This document shows, in pieces, positions 52,172 through 60,944 of a DNA stretch of 64,000 nt; positions within the stretch are counted from its first letter, which is position 1, and each line of letters starts with the position of its first letter. The notes beneath the pieces were generated by a model. That model ran no database searches. It was not told the origin of the DNA and saw only the letters and a list, made by a program, of their open reading frames with translations. A program made the position numbers and the translations under genes. Origin of the DNA: Pseudomonas tumuqii (GTDB lineage Bacteria; Pseudomonadota; Gammaproteobacteria; Pseudomonadales; Pseudomonadaceae); NCBI RefSeq assembly GCF_013184545.1, contig NZ_JAAOJA010000007.1, positions 62,001 to 126,000 of the forward strand. Direction: 5' to 3'.

Positions 52172-53350
52172 TTACTTGGACAGGAACTTCATGCCATCTT
52201 CCAACCCCTGCAGCGTCAGCGGGTACATCTTGTCTTCCAGCAGTTCGCGCATGAGGTTGGTCGAGGCGGTGTAGCCCCAGGCGTCCTTGGGGTAGGGGTT
52301 GATCCAGATGAGCTTCTTGTACTTCTCCATGAAGCGCTTGATCCACACATAGCCCGGCTCCTCGTTCCAGTGCTCGACGCTGCCGCCGGCCTGGGTGATC
52401 TCGTAGGGCGCCATGGCCGCGTCGCCGACGAACACCACCTTGTAGTCGGCGCCGTACTTGTTCAGCAGATCCTGGGTGGAGAAGCGCTCGGAGCTGCGCC
52501 GCAGGTTGTTCTTCCACACCGATTCGTACACGCAGTTATGGAAGTAGAAATACTCCATGTGCTTGAACTCGGTCTTGCAGGCGGAGAACAGCTCCTCGCA
52601 GACCTTGACGTGGGCGTCCATCGAGCCGCCGATGTCGAACAGGATCAGCAGCTTGACCGTGTTGCGCCGCTCCGGGCGCATCTGGATATTCAGCAGGCCG
52701 CCGTCCTTGGCGGTGTGGTCGATGGTGCCGTCCAGGTCCAGCTCGTCCTGGGCGCCCTGGCGGGCGAACTTGCGCAGGCGGCGCAGGGCGATCTTGATGT
52801 TGCGCGTGCCCAGCTCGACCTGATCGTCGAGGTTCTTGTACTCGCGCTGATCCCAGACCTTGACCGCCTTGCCCTGGCGCTGGCCGGCATCGCCGACACG
52901 AATGCCTTCCGGGTTGAAACCGCCGGAGCCGAATGGGCTGGTGCCGCCGGTGCCGATCCACTTGTTGCCGCCGGCGTGGCGTTCCTTCTGTTCTTCCAGG
53001 CGTTTCTTGAATTCCTCGATCAGCTTGTCGAGGCCGCCGAGGGACTCGATCTTGGCGCGCTCCTCGTCGGTCAGCGAACGCTCGAATTCCTTGCGCAGCC
53101 ACTCATCGGGGATCAAGGCCTCGATATGCTGGTTGAGGTTTTCAAGGCCCTTGAAATAGGCGCCGAAGGCGCGGTCGAACTTGTCGAAATGCCGTTCGTC
53201 CTTGACCAGGATCGCCCGGGCGAGATAGTAGAACTCGTCCATGTCGGCGAACACCACGTTGTGCTTCAACGCGTTGATCAGGTCGAGCAACTCGCGTACC
53301 GACACCGGCACCTTGGCCGCACGCATTTCATTGAACAGGTTGAGCAGCAT
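52172..53350 (-). CDS. VWA-domain protein (CoxE-like), partner of MoxR ATPase
   Basis: A 392-residue protein. The first half is helical (ELLDLINALKHNVVFADMDE, FKKRLEEQKERHAGG); the second half is a von Willebrand A domain, with the metal site region LLILFDIGGSMDAHVKVCEE. The usual DxSxS is D-I-G-G-S (Asp239, Ser243), so the first Ser is replaced. MoxR/VWA pairs act as chaperones that mature or insert metals or cofactors in partner complexes; the partner here is unknown. Start ATG 53350. It follows the MoxR gene. Confidence 0.88.
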   Translation of the reverse strand: MLLNLFNEMRAAKVPVSVRELLDLINALKHNVVFADMDEFYYLARAILVKDERHFDKFDRAFGAYFKGLENLNQHIEALIPDEWLRKEFERSLTDEERAKIESLGGLDKLIEEFKKRLEEQKERHAGGNKWIGTGGTSPFGSGGFNPEGIRVGDAGQRQGKAVKVWDQREYKNLDDQVELGTRNIKIALRRLRKFARQGAQDELDLDGTIDHTAKDGGLLNIQMRPERRNTVKLLILFDIGGSMDAHVKVCEELFSACKTEFKHMEYFYFHNCVYESVWKNNLRRSSERFSTQDLLNKYGADYKVVFVGDAAMAPYEITQAGGSVEHWNEEPGYVWIKRFMEKYKKLIWINPYPKDAWGYTASTNLMRELLEDKMYPLTLQGLEDGMKFLSK

Positions 53351-53369
53351 GGCGGATGCCTCCCGGTTA

Positions 53370-53463
53370 CCCGTAGGGTGGATGACGCTCTTTTCATCCA
53401 CCTGGCCTATACGGCGTAGGTGGTGGGCAAGGTGGAAAACGCTTCGCGGTTTTCCACCCTACG
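53370..53463. repeat. Inverted repeat GTAGGGTGGATGACG family
   Basis: Left end CGTAGGGTGGATGACGCTCT with TTCATCCACC; right end GTGGAAAACGCTTCGCGGTT ending TTCCACCCTACG, the latter containing its own AAAACGCTTCGCGGTTTT hairpin. It lies between the MoxR and VWA genes. Confidence 0.75.
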
Positions 53464-53469
53464 GAGCGG

Positions 53470-54315
53470 TCAGCGCGAAGCGCGACGGCTCATGAAAGCC
53501 AGACGCTCCAGCAACTGCACGTCCTGCTCGTTCTTCACCAGCGCACCTGCCAATGGCGGAATGGCCTTGGTTGGGTCGCGCTCGCGCAGCACCGCTTCGC
53601 CGATATTGTCGGCCATCAGCAGCTTGAGCCAGTCGACCAGTTCGCTGGTCGAGGGCTTCTTCTTCAGACCCGGCACCTTGCGCACGTCGAAGAACACGTC
53701 CAGCGCCTCGGCGACCAGATCCTTCTTGATGTCCGGGTAGTGCACGTCGACGATCTTCTGCAGGGTCACGCGATCCGGGAAGGCGATGTAGTGGAAGAAG
53801 CAGCGGCGCAGGAAGGCGTCCGGCAGTTCCTTCTCGTTGTTCGAGGTGATGATGATGATCGGGCGCTTTTTCGCCTTGATCGTCTCGTCGGTCTCATAAA
53901 CGTAGAACTCCATCTTGTCGAGTTCTTGCAGCAGGTCGTTGGGGAATTCGATGTCGGCCTTGTCGATCTCGTCGATCAGCAGGATCACTCGCTCATCTGA
54001 CTCGAAGGCTTCCCACAGCTTGCCCTTCTTGATGTAGTTGCGAACGTCATTGACCTTGTCGGAATCCAGCTGCGAATCACGCAGGCGGCTGACCGCGTCG
54101 TACTCGTACAGGCCCTGATGGGCCTTGGTGGTGGACTTGATGTGCCAGGTGATCAACTTGGCGCCGAAGGACTCGGCCAGTTGCTCGGCGAGCATGGTCT
54201 TGCCGGTGCCCGGTTCGCCCTTGACCAGCAGCGGACGCTCCAGGGTAATCGCGGCGTTGACCGCCAGCTTGAGGTCGTCGGTGGCGACGTACGACTGGGT
54301 GCCTTCGAACTTCAT
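53470..54315 (-). CDS. MoxR-family AAA+ ATPase
   Basis: A 281-residue ATPase. Walker A is GEPGTGKT (33-40) and Walker B ILLIDEIDKA (111-120); the sensor region is PIIIITSNNEKELPDAFLRRC, typical of MoxR proteins. It would remodel a client together with the VWA protein encoded next. Separated from that gene by a repeat of about 100 bases, but same strand and likely same transcript. Confidence 0.94.
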   Translation of the reverse strand: MKFEGTQSYVATDDLKLAVNAAITLERPLLVKGEPGTGKTMLAEQLAESFGAKLITWHIKSTTKAHQGLYEYDAVSRLRDSQLDSDKVNDVRNYIKKGKLWEAFESDERVILLIDEIDKADIEFPNDLLQELDKMEFYVYETDETIKAKKRPIIIITSNNEKELPDAFLRRCFFHYIAFPDRVTLQKIVDVHYPDIKKDLVAEALDVFFDVRKVPGLKKKPSTSELVDWLKLLMADNIGEAVLRERDPTKAIPPLAGALVKNEQDVQLLERLAFMSRRASR

Positions 54316-54565
54316 CGGTAAATCCTCGAACGGTAACGTACCGGGTAATACCCGCGGGTTCAGTATTTGAAAAGCCGACTATACCGCGCAGCCCCGGCGA
54401 CTGTGAACGCAGACGCGCCATTCAGTCACTGAATGGCGGGTCACGTTTTGCACGTCACCGGAGTCGACTGGTGACGCAAACCGGTTTTCGCCGCGCTGGA
54501 CGGCCGCGCCTGGGCATCTTAGGCTTCATGGCCTTCTTCCGGCCGCAAAGCACAAGGACACCGCC

Positions 54566-55540
<975 letters not shown>

Positions 55541-55635
55541 ACCCCCGCCGGGCAAGCAGCCCAAATAAGCGCCAGCGCAATCCGGGAAGGCGTTGGTGCG
55601 GGCATCGGACTTGTCGGATTTGCCGTAGATCGCGG

Positions 55636-55738
55636 TGATGGGTATCGCTGCGCTCATCCTACGCGGCCCGCACCATCCTACGGGGGGGCGATGTCGGGCT
55701 CTTGTAGGATGTGGTTGAGCGTAGCGATACCCATCGAT
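55636..55738. repeat. Inverted repeat of the GATGGGTATCGCTGCGCTCA family
   Basis: GATGGGTATCGCTGCGCTCA (55638) then TCCTACGCGGCCCGCACCAT faces TTGTAGGATGTGGTTGAGCG and TAGCGATACCCATC (ending 55735). The gap 55541-55964 otherwise holds only the heptamer repeat. Confidence 0.85.
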
Positions 55739-55876
55739 AGTCATGCGCATCGCCGGTCATTCAATGGAGCAGCCCAAATAGCGGTTGGGAGGAAGTGCAT
55801 TCCTTCCCATTTTTTTGCCTGCGTGAAATTTCCGTTGACCGTACCGGTCTGTTGTGTATCGTGTGTATAGATTATT

Positions 55877-55918
55877 GGCTCACGGCTCACGGCTCACGGC
55901 TCACGGCTCACGGCTTAC
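55877..55918 (+). repeat. Six 7-bp tandem repeats
   Basis: The unit GGCTCAC is repeated five times exactly and a sixth time as GGCTTAC. A short tract of this kind can change length by slippage. It lies 47 bases upstream of hicA. Confidence 0.9.
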
Positions 55919-55964
55919 GCTCGCGTGCAGGGTATGCACCATGGACAGGCGGCAGGGAGGCGGG

Positions 55965-56147
55965 ATGCGCAGTCGGGAGGTGATTGAGTTAATCGAGGCG
56001 GCAGGGTGGTATGAGGTGGCAGTGAAGGGAAGCCATCACCAGTTCAAGCACCCGACCAAGCCGGGGAGAGTGACGGTTCCGCATCCCAAGTCAGAAATAC
56101 CAAAGGGAACGTTGCACAACATACTGAAGACCGCCGGCCTCAAGTGA
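55965..56147 (+). CDS. hicA: HicA-family mRNA interferase toxin
   Basis: A 60-residue toxin. The double-stranded-RNA-binding-like fold shows SREVIELIEAAGWYEVAVKG, the active-site His24 in KGSHHQFKHP, and VTVPHPKSEIPKGTLHNILK, all typical of HicA. It would cleave mRNA. The ATG at 55965 follows GGGAGGCGGG; in-frame upstream codons come from the heptamer repeat. The antitoxin follows after 58 bases. Confidence 0.92.
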   Translation: MRSREVIELIEAAGWYEVAVKGSHHQFKHPTKPGRVTVPHPKSEIPKGTLHNILKTAGLK

Positions 56148-56205
56148 CGCCAGTACGAAACACCGAACCGACCGTGAGCGGTTCAACTTTTCGGAGAGAG
56201 CACCA

Positions 56206-56607
56206 ATGAAATTTCCAGTCGTACTCCACAAAGATACCGATTCGGATTTCGGGGTGACCGTGCCCGATGTGCCGGGCTGCTTTTCGGCCGGCGCCACCGT
56301 TTCGCAAGCACTGGAAAACGCACAAGAAGCCCTGGCGCTGCATTTTGAAGGGTTGGTGGCGGACGGTGCGGAACTTCCCCAGGCACAAGAAATAGACGTT
56401 CATCTGGTTAATCCCGACTATGCCGGCGGTGTGTGGGCGGTGGTTGATTTCGACGTGACGCCATACCTGGGCAAGTCTGTGAGGTTCAATGCCTCCTTAC
56501 CGGAAAACCTGCTGCATCGTATCGATGAGCGGGTGCAGAAGGATCGCCGCTACGCCTCGCGTTCGGGATTTCTGGCCACTGCTGCGTTGCGAGAGCTGGG
56601 CACCTGA
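56206..56607 (+). CDS. hicB: HicB-family antitoxin
   Basis: A 133-residue protein. The N-terminal partial RNase-H-like domain is FPVVLHKDTDSDFGVTVPDV then PGCFSAGATVSQALENAQEA; the C-terminal part carries a ribbon-helix-helix-type DNA-binding segment (VRFNASLPENLLHRIDERVQ). It neutralises HicA and probably represses the pair. Confidence 0.93.
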   Translation: MKFPVVLHKDTDSDFGVTVPDVPGCFSAGATVSQALENAQEALALHFEGLVADGAELPQAQEIDVHLVNPDYAGGVWAVVDFDVTPYLGKSVRFNASLPENLLHRIDERVQKDRRYASRSGFLATAALRELGT

Positions 56608-56659
56608 AAAAGGGCGGCTCCATTGAGGCAACAGCAAAGCCTCGCGGCTAAAACGCAAA

Positions 56660-56831
56660 GCTATGTCCCAATTGGTTGTTGCAATGGCTAACGGGCCAAA
56701 ACACAGCCCTTGTAGGAACCAGGGGGACGCCCAGTCCTTGCTGGCGATCCAGCTAACAGCGAAAAGCATCGCCAGCAAGCTGGCTCCTATGAAGAGCTTC
56801 GGCGCCATGCAACACAAAACTGGGACATAGC
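56660..56831. repeat. Inverted-repeat element with GCTATGTCCCA ends
   Basis: The left end GCTATGTCCCAATTGG with TTGTTGCAATGG faces CCATGCAACACAAAA and CTGGGACATAGC at the right, about 170 bases apart. Inside is a GTAGGAACCAGGGGGACGCC / GCCAGCAAGCTGGCTCCTA unit. It occupies most of the 56608-56944 gap between hicB and ihfB. Confidence 0.65.
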
Positions 56832-56944
56832 CAAACGGATCGTCCCCGCCCCTCTATATAGATTTTCGGGCTGTTCAAATGCTGGGCAGCGTGCTAAAAC
56901 CATTCTATCGAGTGATCTAGCCGCTTGAAAAAGAAGGGAAAAAC

Positions 56945-57229
56945 ATGACCAAGTCGGAGTTGATCGAAAGGATCGTCACCCACCAGGGGCAGCTCTCAAA
57001 CAAAGATGTCGAGCTGGCCATCAAAACCATGCTGGAACAGATGTCCCAGGCTTTGGCTACGGGTGACCGCATTGAAATCCGCGGCTTCGGCAGTTTTTCT
57101 CTGCACTACCGCGCGCCACGTGTTGGGCGCAATCCGAAAACAGGTGATTCGGTTCGCCTCGATGGCAAATTTGTACCGCATTTCAAGCCGGGCAAAGAGC
57201 TGCGCGATCGGGTCAATGAAGACGAGTGA
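56945..57229 (+). CDS. ihfB: Integration host factor beta subunit
   Basis: A 94-residue DNA-bending protein. [37 protein letters not shown] and the arm [20 protein letters not shown] are diagnostic. With IhfA it bends DNA and supports, among others, sigma-54 promoters such as the one at 7710. GAAGGGAAAAAC precedes the ATG. Its neighbour rpsA in many pseudomonads is not seen here; the HicAB/repeat block lies upstream instead. Confidence 0.96.
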   Translation: MTKSELIERIVTHQGQLSNKDVELAIKTMLEQMSQALATGDRIEIRGFGSFSLHYRAPRVGRNPKTGDSVRLDGKFVPHFKPGKELRDRVNEDE

Positions 57230-57791
57230 GGCTGCGCCTGTTTTGCCATAGGGCATTTCTTCGTATTCAGAGGTTGTGAAAAAGCGCAGCAGCATTCTGC
57301 TAGAAGCGCAACGACAACCCGCCAGCTTTTGCGCCTCGCCGCCGAACCAGTGGTGCACTGCCTTCGGCGAATGACACCCTACGGATTACTAATTACCCCA
57401 GATTATGCATTCGACGCCGTTCTGTAGGCTTGCTCGCGCCCTGCGCGCAGCCCCTATTAGCAGAACCAGGCGAGGGCAGGGCTATACCAATGGACGGGAA
57501 TCCCAAGTATTTAAAATGGGAATCGCCAAGTGAGGAATGGCAAAATGCCCACGCTATTCAGCTAGCGGGTTAATTAAGTTATTCGTATTGAGAGCTTTTC
57601 CGTTTAAAGCCTGTTGGTCAGCGAAGGCATTTCAGGGGAGCAGTCGCAACCCTCGATTGGGTCAAGCGACCGGTCGGTAGGGGCTTGTATTGCATGACGT
57701 TGCTGGCAGAATGCACCCCTTGCGAAGCCCTCTGCTATGCGAGTGGCATTACGTTTGAGCAATCGAATTTTTGACAAAAGATGGATCTACA
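57230..57791. other. Gene-free stretch before the first wzz gene
   Basis: About 560 bases. A left-end fragment of the MITE family (CAGAGGTTGTGAAAAAGCGC at 57267) and an AGCAGCATTCTGCT hairpin lie near the start; the rest is more AT-rich towards 57500-57600 and probably carries the wzz promoter. No gene found. Confidence 0.5.
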
Positions 57792-58853
57792 GTGACCGAA
57801 CAAACATACCCGCGCCAAGCCAATAGTGATGATGAAATTGATCTTGTTGAACTGTTCTACGGCCTGTGGACGCAAAAATGGCTGATAGTCCTGATTACCT
57901 TGGTGTTCGCGGTGGGTGCAGCTTCGTATGCCTTTTTCAGCAAGCCGGTTTATGAGGCGCGTGCCGCTGTGCTGCCGCCTTCTCTCAGCGACATTGCCGG
58001 CTTCAGCCTGGGCCGAACAGGTGGGGATGGCTTGAAGCCATTTTCGGTTAGCGATGTATATGCGGTATTTACCCGCAACCTGCAGTCCGAGAAGTCCCGC
58101 CGTCATTTTTTCAGGGAAGTCTACTTGCCGTCCCTGGGTGATGCGCAGCGCTCCGGCTCTCAGGATGGTCTTTATAAAGCGTTTAGTGAAAAATTCAGCG
58201 TCAAGGCGCCGGATAAAAACCAGCCCGACCGCTATTCCATCGTTGTCGAACACTACAGTCCCGAACTGGCGTCAACCTGGGCGAAGCAATATATCGATCA
58301 GGTGGCTGAGCGGTCACTGAATGAAATGCTGCAGAACTCGGAGCGCGAACTTGCGGTACAGGCTCGCAATATCGAGCAGCAAATCAAGTCCGAGCGTGCT
58401 AGTGCCAAAGCTCGCCGAGATGACCGCACCAGGCAATTGCAAGAGGCATTGACGGTTGCCGAGGCAATAGGCCTGGATAATCCTCCCGTCATAACGGGGC
58501 GAGTTTCAAATGACAGCGAGCTTTCCTCCTTTATGGATGGCAGCTTGATGTACATGCGTGGTGCCAAGGCTCTGCGCGCTGAAATGCAAGTGCTGCTGGC
58601 GCGTACATCCGATGATCCGTTCATCCCAGAGCTGCGTAACCTGGAAGCGCGATATCAGTTATTCGCGGGTGTGAGTGTTGATCCGGGCAACGTCGCGGTC
58701 TTCCGGCAAGACGGGGATATCGAAGTTCCGGATCAGCCCATAAAGCCGAAAAAAACCCTGATCGTGGCATTGGGTGTGGTGCTGGGCGGCATGCTCGGCG
58801 TATTTGTCGCGTTGATTCGCCTGATGCTGAGAAAGCGCGCCGCCAAGACTTGA
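57792..58853 (+). CDS. wzz: Wzz-type O-antigen chain length determinant (first)
   Basis: A 353-residue polysaccharide co-polymerase. The N-terminal membrane helix is WLIVLITLVFAVGAASYAFF, a long periplasmic coiled region follows (NEMLQNSERELAVQARNIEQ), and the second helix near the C-terminus (KKTLIVALGVVLGGMLGVFV) has the Pro/Gly-rich approach IEVPDQPIKPKK. It sets O-antigen length by working with the Wzy polymerase in the inner membrane. The GTG at 57792 with GGATCT upstream is chosen. Confidence 0.93.
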   Translation: MTEQTYPRQANSDDEIDLVELFYGLWTQKWLIVLITLVFAVGAASYAFFSKPVYEARAAVLPPSLSDIAGFSLGRTGGDGLKPFSVSDVYAVFTRNLQSEKSRRHFFREVYLPSLGDAQRSGSQDGLYKAFSEKFSVKAPDKNQPDRYSIVVEHYSPELASTWAKQYIDQVAERSLNEMLQNSERELAVQARNIEQQIKSERASAKARRDDRTRQLQEALTVAEAIGLDNPPVITGRVSNDSELSSFMDGSLMYMRGAKALRAEMQVLLARTSDDPFIPELRNLEARYQLFAGVSVDPGNVAVFRQDGDIEVPDQPIKPKKTLIVALGVVLGGMLGVFVALIRLMLRKRAAKT

Positions 58854-59410
58854 TGCATTGTGGTTGCCGGGAGATCGCAGGTGCTTGCGAACAAAGGTTA
58901 AGGCACATGGCAAAGTGCAAAACCAGTCATGTGGTTCGGATGCGCTCTGGGAATTAATTTGCCTGACCACCATATTCCCCGGACTGCATTGAGCTACGCA
59001 AAGGTGGTCGCGCATACGATTGCTGAATGAACGCTGCCCTCCCAGATTATGCCAAGGCTTATCCGGGATCTGTGGGGTTGCGGGCATTGCATATCCACAG
59101 ACCCCGTAGCACGCAGTGGTGCCGTCAATTGTCAGGCCAACGGCGCCACCATGACCTTCAGTCAATACCTGCGTTTTACGTGGACAGCAACGCGCAGTGC
59201 TGAGCCCCAATCTGTCCGTCCGTGGCAGCAAAATCGTGGTCAAGACTTGTAATGTCGTTTAGTGGTGGCACAATGCCGCGCAATTACTGCTGGCAGGATT
59301 GGCGCAAACCCTGATGCCCCCAATCAATGGCTGAGACGGACAACAGCCCAAGGATCGTTGTCCGCCTGTTGGCGCATTAGTGATGCCCTTTTAGAAGATG
59401 GATCTTGATC
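58854..59410. other. Gene-free stretch between the two wzz genes
   Basis: About 557 bases with open frames on both strands but no recognisable product, no ribosome site at their starts and no similarity by eye to known domains. I see no repeat of the families described elsewhere. It may be remnant DNA of a lost gene. Confidence 0.45.
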
Positions 59411-60733
59411 GTGAATGCAATTACCTCCGCGATGCCGCAATTCTCCAGTGATGAAATCGACCTGGCTGCGCTATTTCGTGCGCTCTGGAAGCAAAAGCTA
59501 CTGATTGTCTCTGTCACGCTGCTGGTCGGCCTGCTGGCGGCGGCATATGCCTTCCTCGCCACGCCTGAATACCAGGTGCAAAGCGTGCTGCGTCCGGCGT
59601 TGATCAAAGACCTCGATGCGCTTAACCGTAGCGGCGTTTACGAGCTCACGCCAAGCCAGGCCATGCAGCGTGTCGGCGCCACCTTGGAGTCTTACGAAAG
59701 TCGCCTTGAGTTCTTTCGCGCCAACCAGGGCTTGTTCGAAAGCCTGCGTCGGCCCAGTCGCAGCCTCGAGCAAACCTTCGAAAGCTTCAACCAGCAAGCC
59801 TTCAAGATGTTCCAACCCGACCCGAAGAAGACCGATAACCTGAGCGCCTACGTCGGCATTCAATTGACTTACCCTGAGGGTGTGGATGGCGTCGCCTTGG
59901 TCAATGGCCTGGTCGAGTACAGTCTTCAGCGTGAGCGTGAGCGCATCGCCGCTGACTTGGCCGTGGTCATTCAGAACCGCCTGAACCAGCTCGAATTGCA
60001 GACAGCTGCTGCGCGTGCCAGATATGAGGCGACTAAAGAATCGAGAATTGCCGCGTTGCTCGAGGCCGACAGCCTCAAGCGCGCACAGTTGCAAGATGAG
60101 CTCAAAGCCTTGCGCCAACAACTCAAGACCCATCGTGACAACCGTATTGTCCAGCTGGACGAAGCCGCACGGATTGCCATGGCCCTTGGCATTGCCAAAC
60201 CGACCACGCCATCGGCTCTGGGCGAGGGTGATCGGGTTGTGCAGGGCAGCGTGATCCGCACCGAGGTGAACAGCCAGCAGATACCGCTCTATTTCATGGG
60301 CAGCGAAGCGCTCGAGGCCGAACGCAATGCCTTGCTGCAACGCCGTTCCGATGACTTCACCGAGCCGCGCGTCGCGCAGATCGCCAAGGAATTGCAGTTG
60401 TTGGCGAACAATCGTCAGATCGAAGTGCTCAATAAGCGGGAAAATGAAGACCTGTTTCTCAAGGACTTGGCCATCTGGCGTGAAGAGGCTGCACATTTGC
60501 GCAACCTCAACGTCGATGTTTCAACCCTGAAGCTGGTCACCGTCGATCAGTTGGCGATGCAGCCCCTCAAGCCGATCAAGCCGAAAAAGGCCCTGATACT
60601 GGCCTTGGGGTTGGTGCTCGGCGGAATGCTCGGTTTGTTCGTCGCCCTGATACGCAATATGCTGCGGCGTAAACCTGAGACTTTTGCCCTGGTGCACGCT
60701 GCTCGAGAGCGAGAGCCTGCATACAACTTGTAG
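59411..60733 (+). CDS. Wzz-type chain length determinant (second, long form)
   Basis: A 440-residue polysaccharide co-polymerase. Helix 1 is LLIVSVTLLVGLLAAAYAFL, the periplasmic part contains a long coiled coil (RLNQLELQTAAARARYEATK, LKRAQLQDELKALRQQLKTH), and helix 2 is KKALILALGLVLGGMLGLFV after PLKPIKPKK. It is about 90 residues longer than the first Wzz, resembling the very-long-chain (Wzz2/FepE-like) type. GTG at 59411 is chosen from GGA spacing. Confidence 0.92.
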   Translation: MNAITSAMPQFSSDEIDLAALFRALWKQKLLIVSVTLLVGLLAAAYAFLATPEYQVQSVLRPALIKDLDALNRSGVYELTPSQAMQRVGATLESYESRLEFFRANQGLFESLRRPSRSLEQTFESFNQQAFKMFQPDPKKTDNLSAYVGIQLTYPEGVDGVALVNGLVEYSLQRERERIAADLAVVIQNRLNQLELQTAAARARYEATKESRIAALLEADSLKRAQLQDELKALRQQLKTHRDNRIVQLDEAARIAMALGIAKPTTPSALGEGDRVVQGSVIRTEVNSQQIPLYFMGSEALEAERNALLQRRSDDFTEPRVAQIAKELQLLANNRQIEVLNKRENEDLFLKDLAIWREEAAHLRNLNVDVSTLKLVTVDQLAMQPLKPIKPKKALILALGLVLGGMLGLFVALIRNMLRRKPETFALVHAAREREPAYNL

Positions 60734-60870
60734 GAGCCAGGGGGACGCCTAGTCGAGGGCGCCCAGATGGGGACACCTAGTCCTTGCAGTTGTCCGGCAT
60801 TCCGGCGATCTGTGTGCAAGGGCTGATGACATCCTGACGGTAGGGTGCGCCGTGCGCACCAAGGTTTCAG
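60733..60870. repeat. Mixed repeat arms after the second wzz
   Basis: GTAGGAGCCAGGGGGACGCC at 60732 and a second partial copy (GGGGACACCTAGTCCTTGCA at 60770) are followed by GTAGGGTGCGCCGTGCGCAC at 60841, a single arm of the repeat at 43526. Confidence 0.65.
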
Positions 60871-60944
60871 ACACAAGCAATGGACCGCAGCCGGCAACGC
60901 TCTAACCGCCGGCCATCGTTAACGGACTAACACGGATCGACCCC

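Noticed and set aside
58659-59243. A 194-codon minus-strand frame between the two wzz genes
   Set aside because: It overlaps the 3' end of the first wzz gene, has no ribosome site and no recognisable domain.
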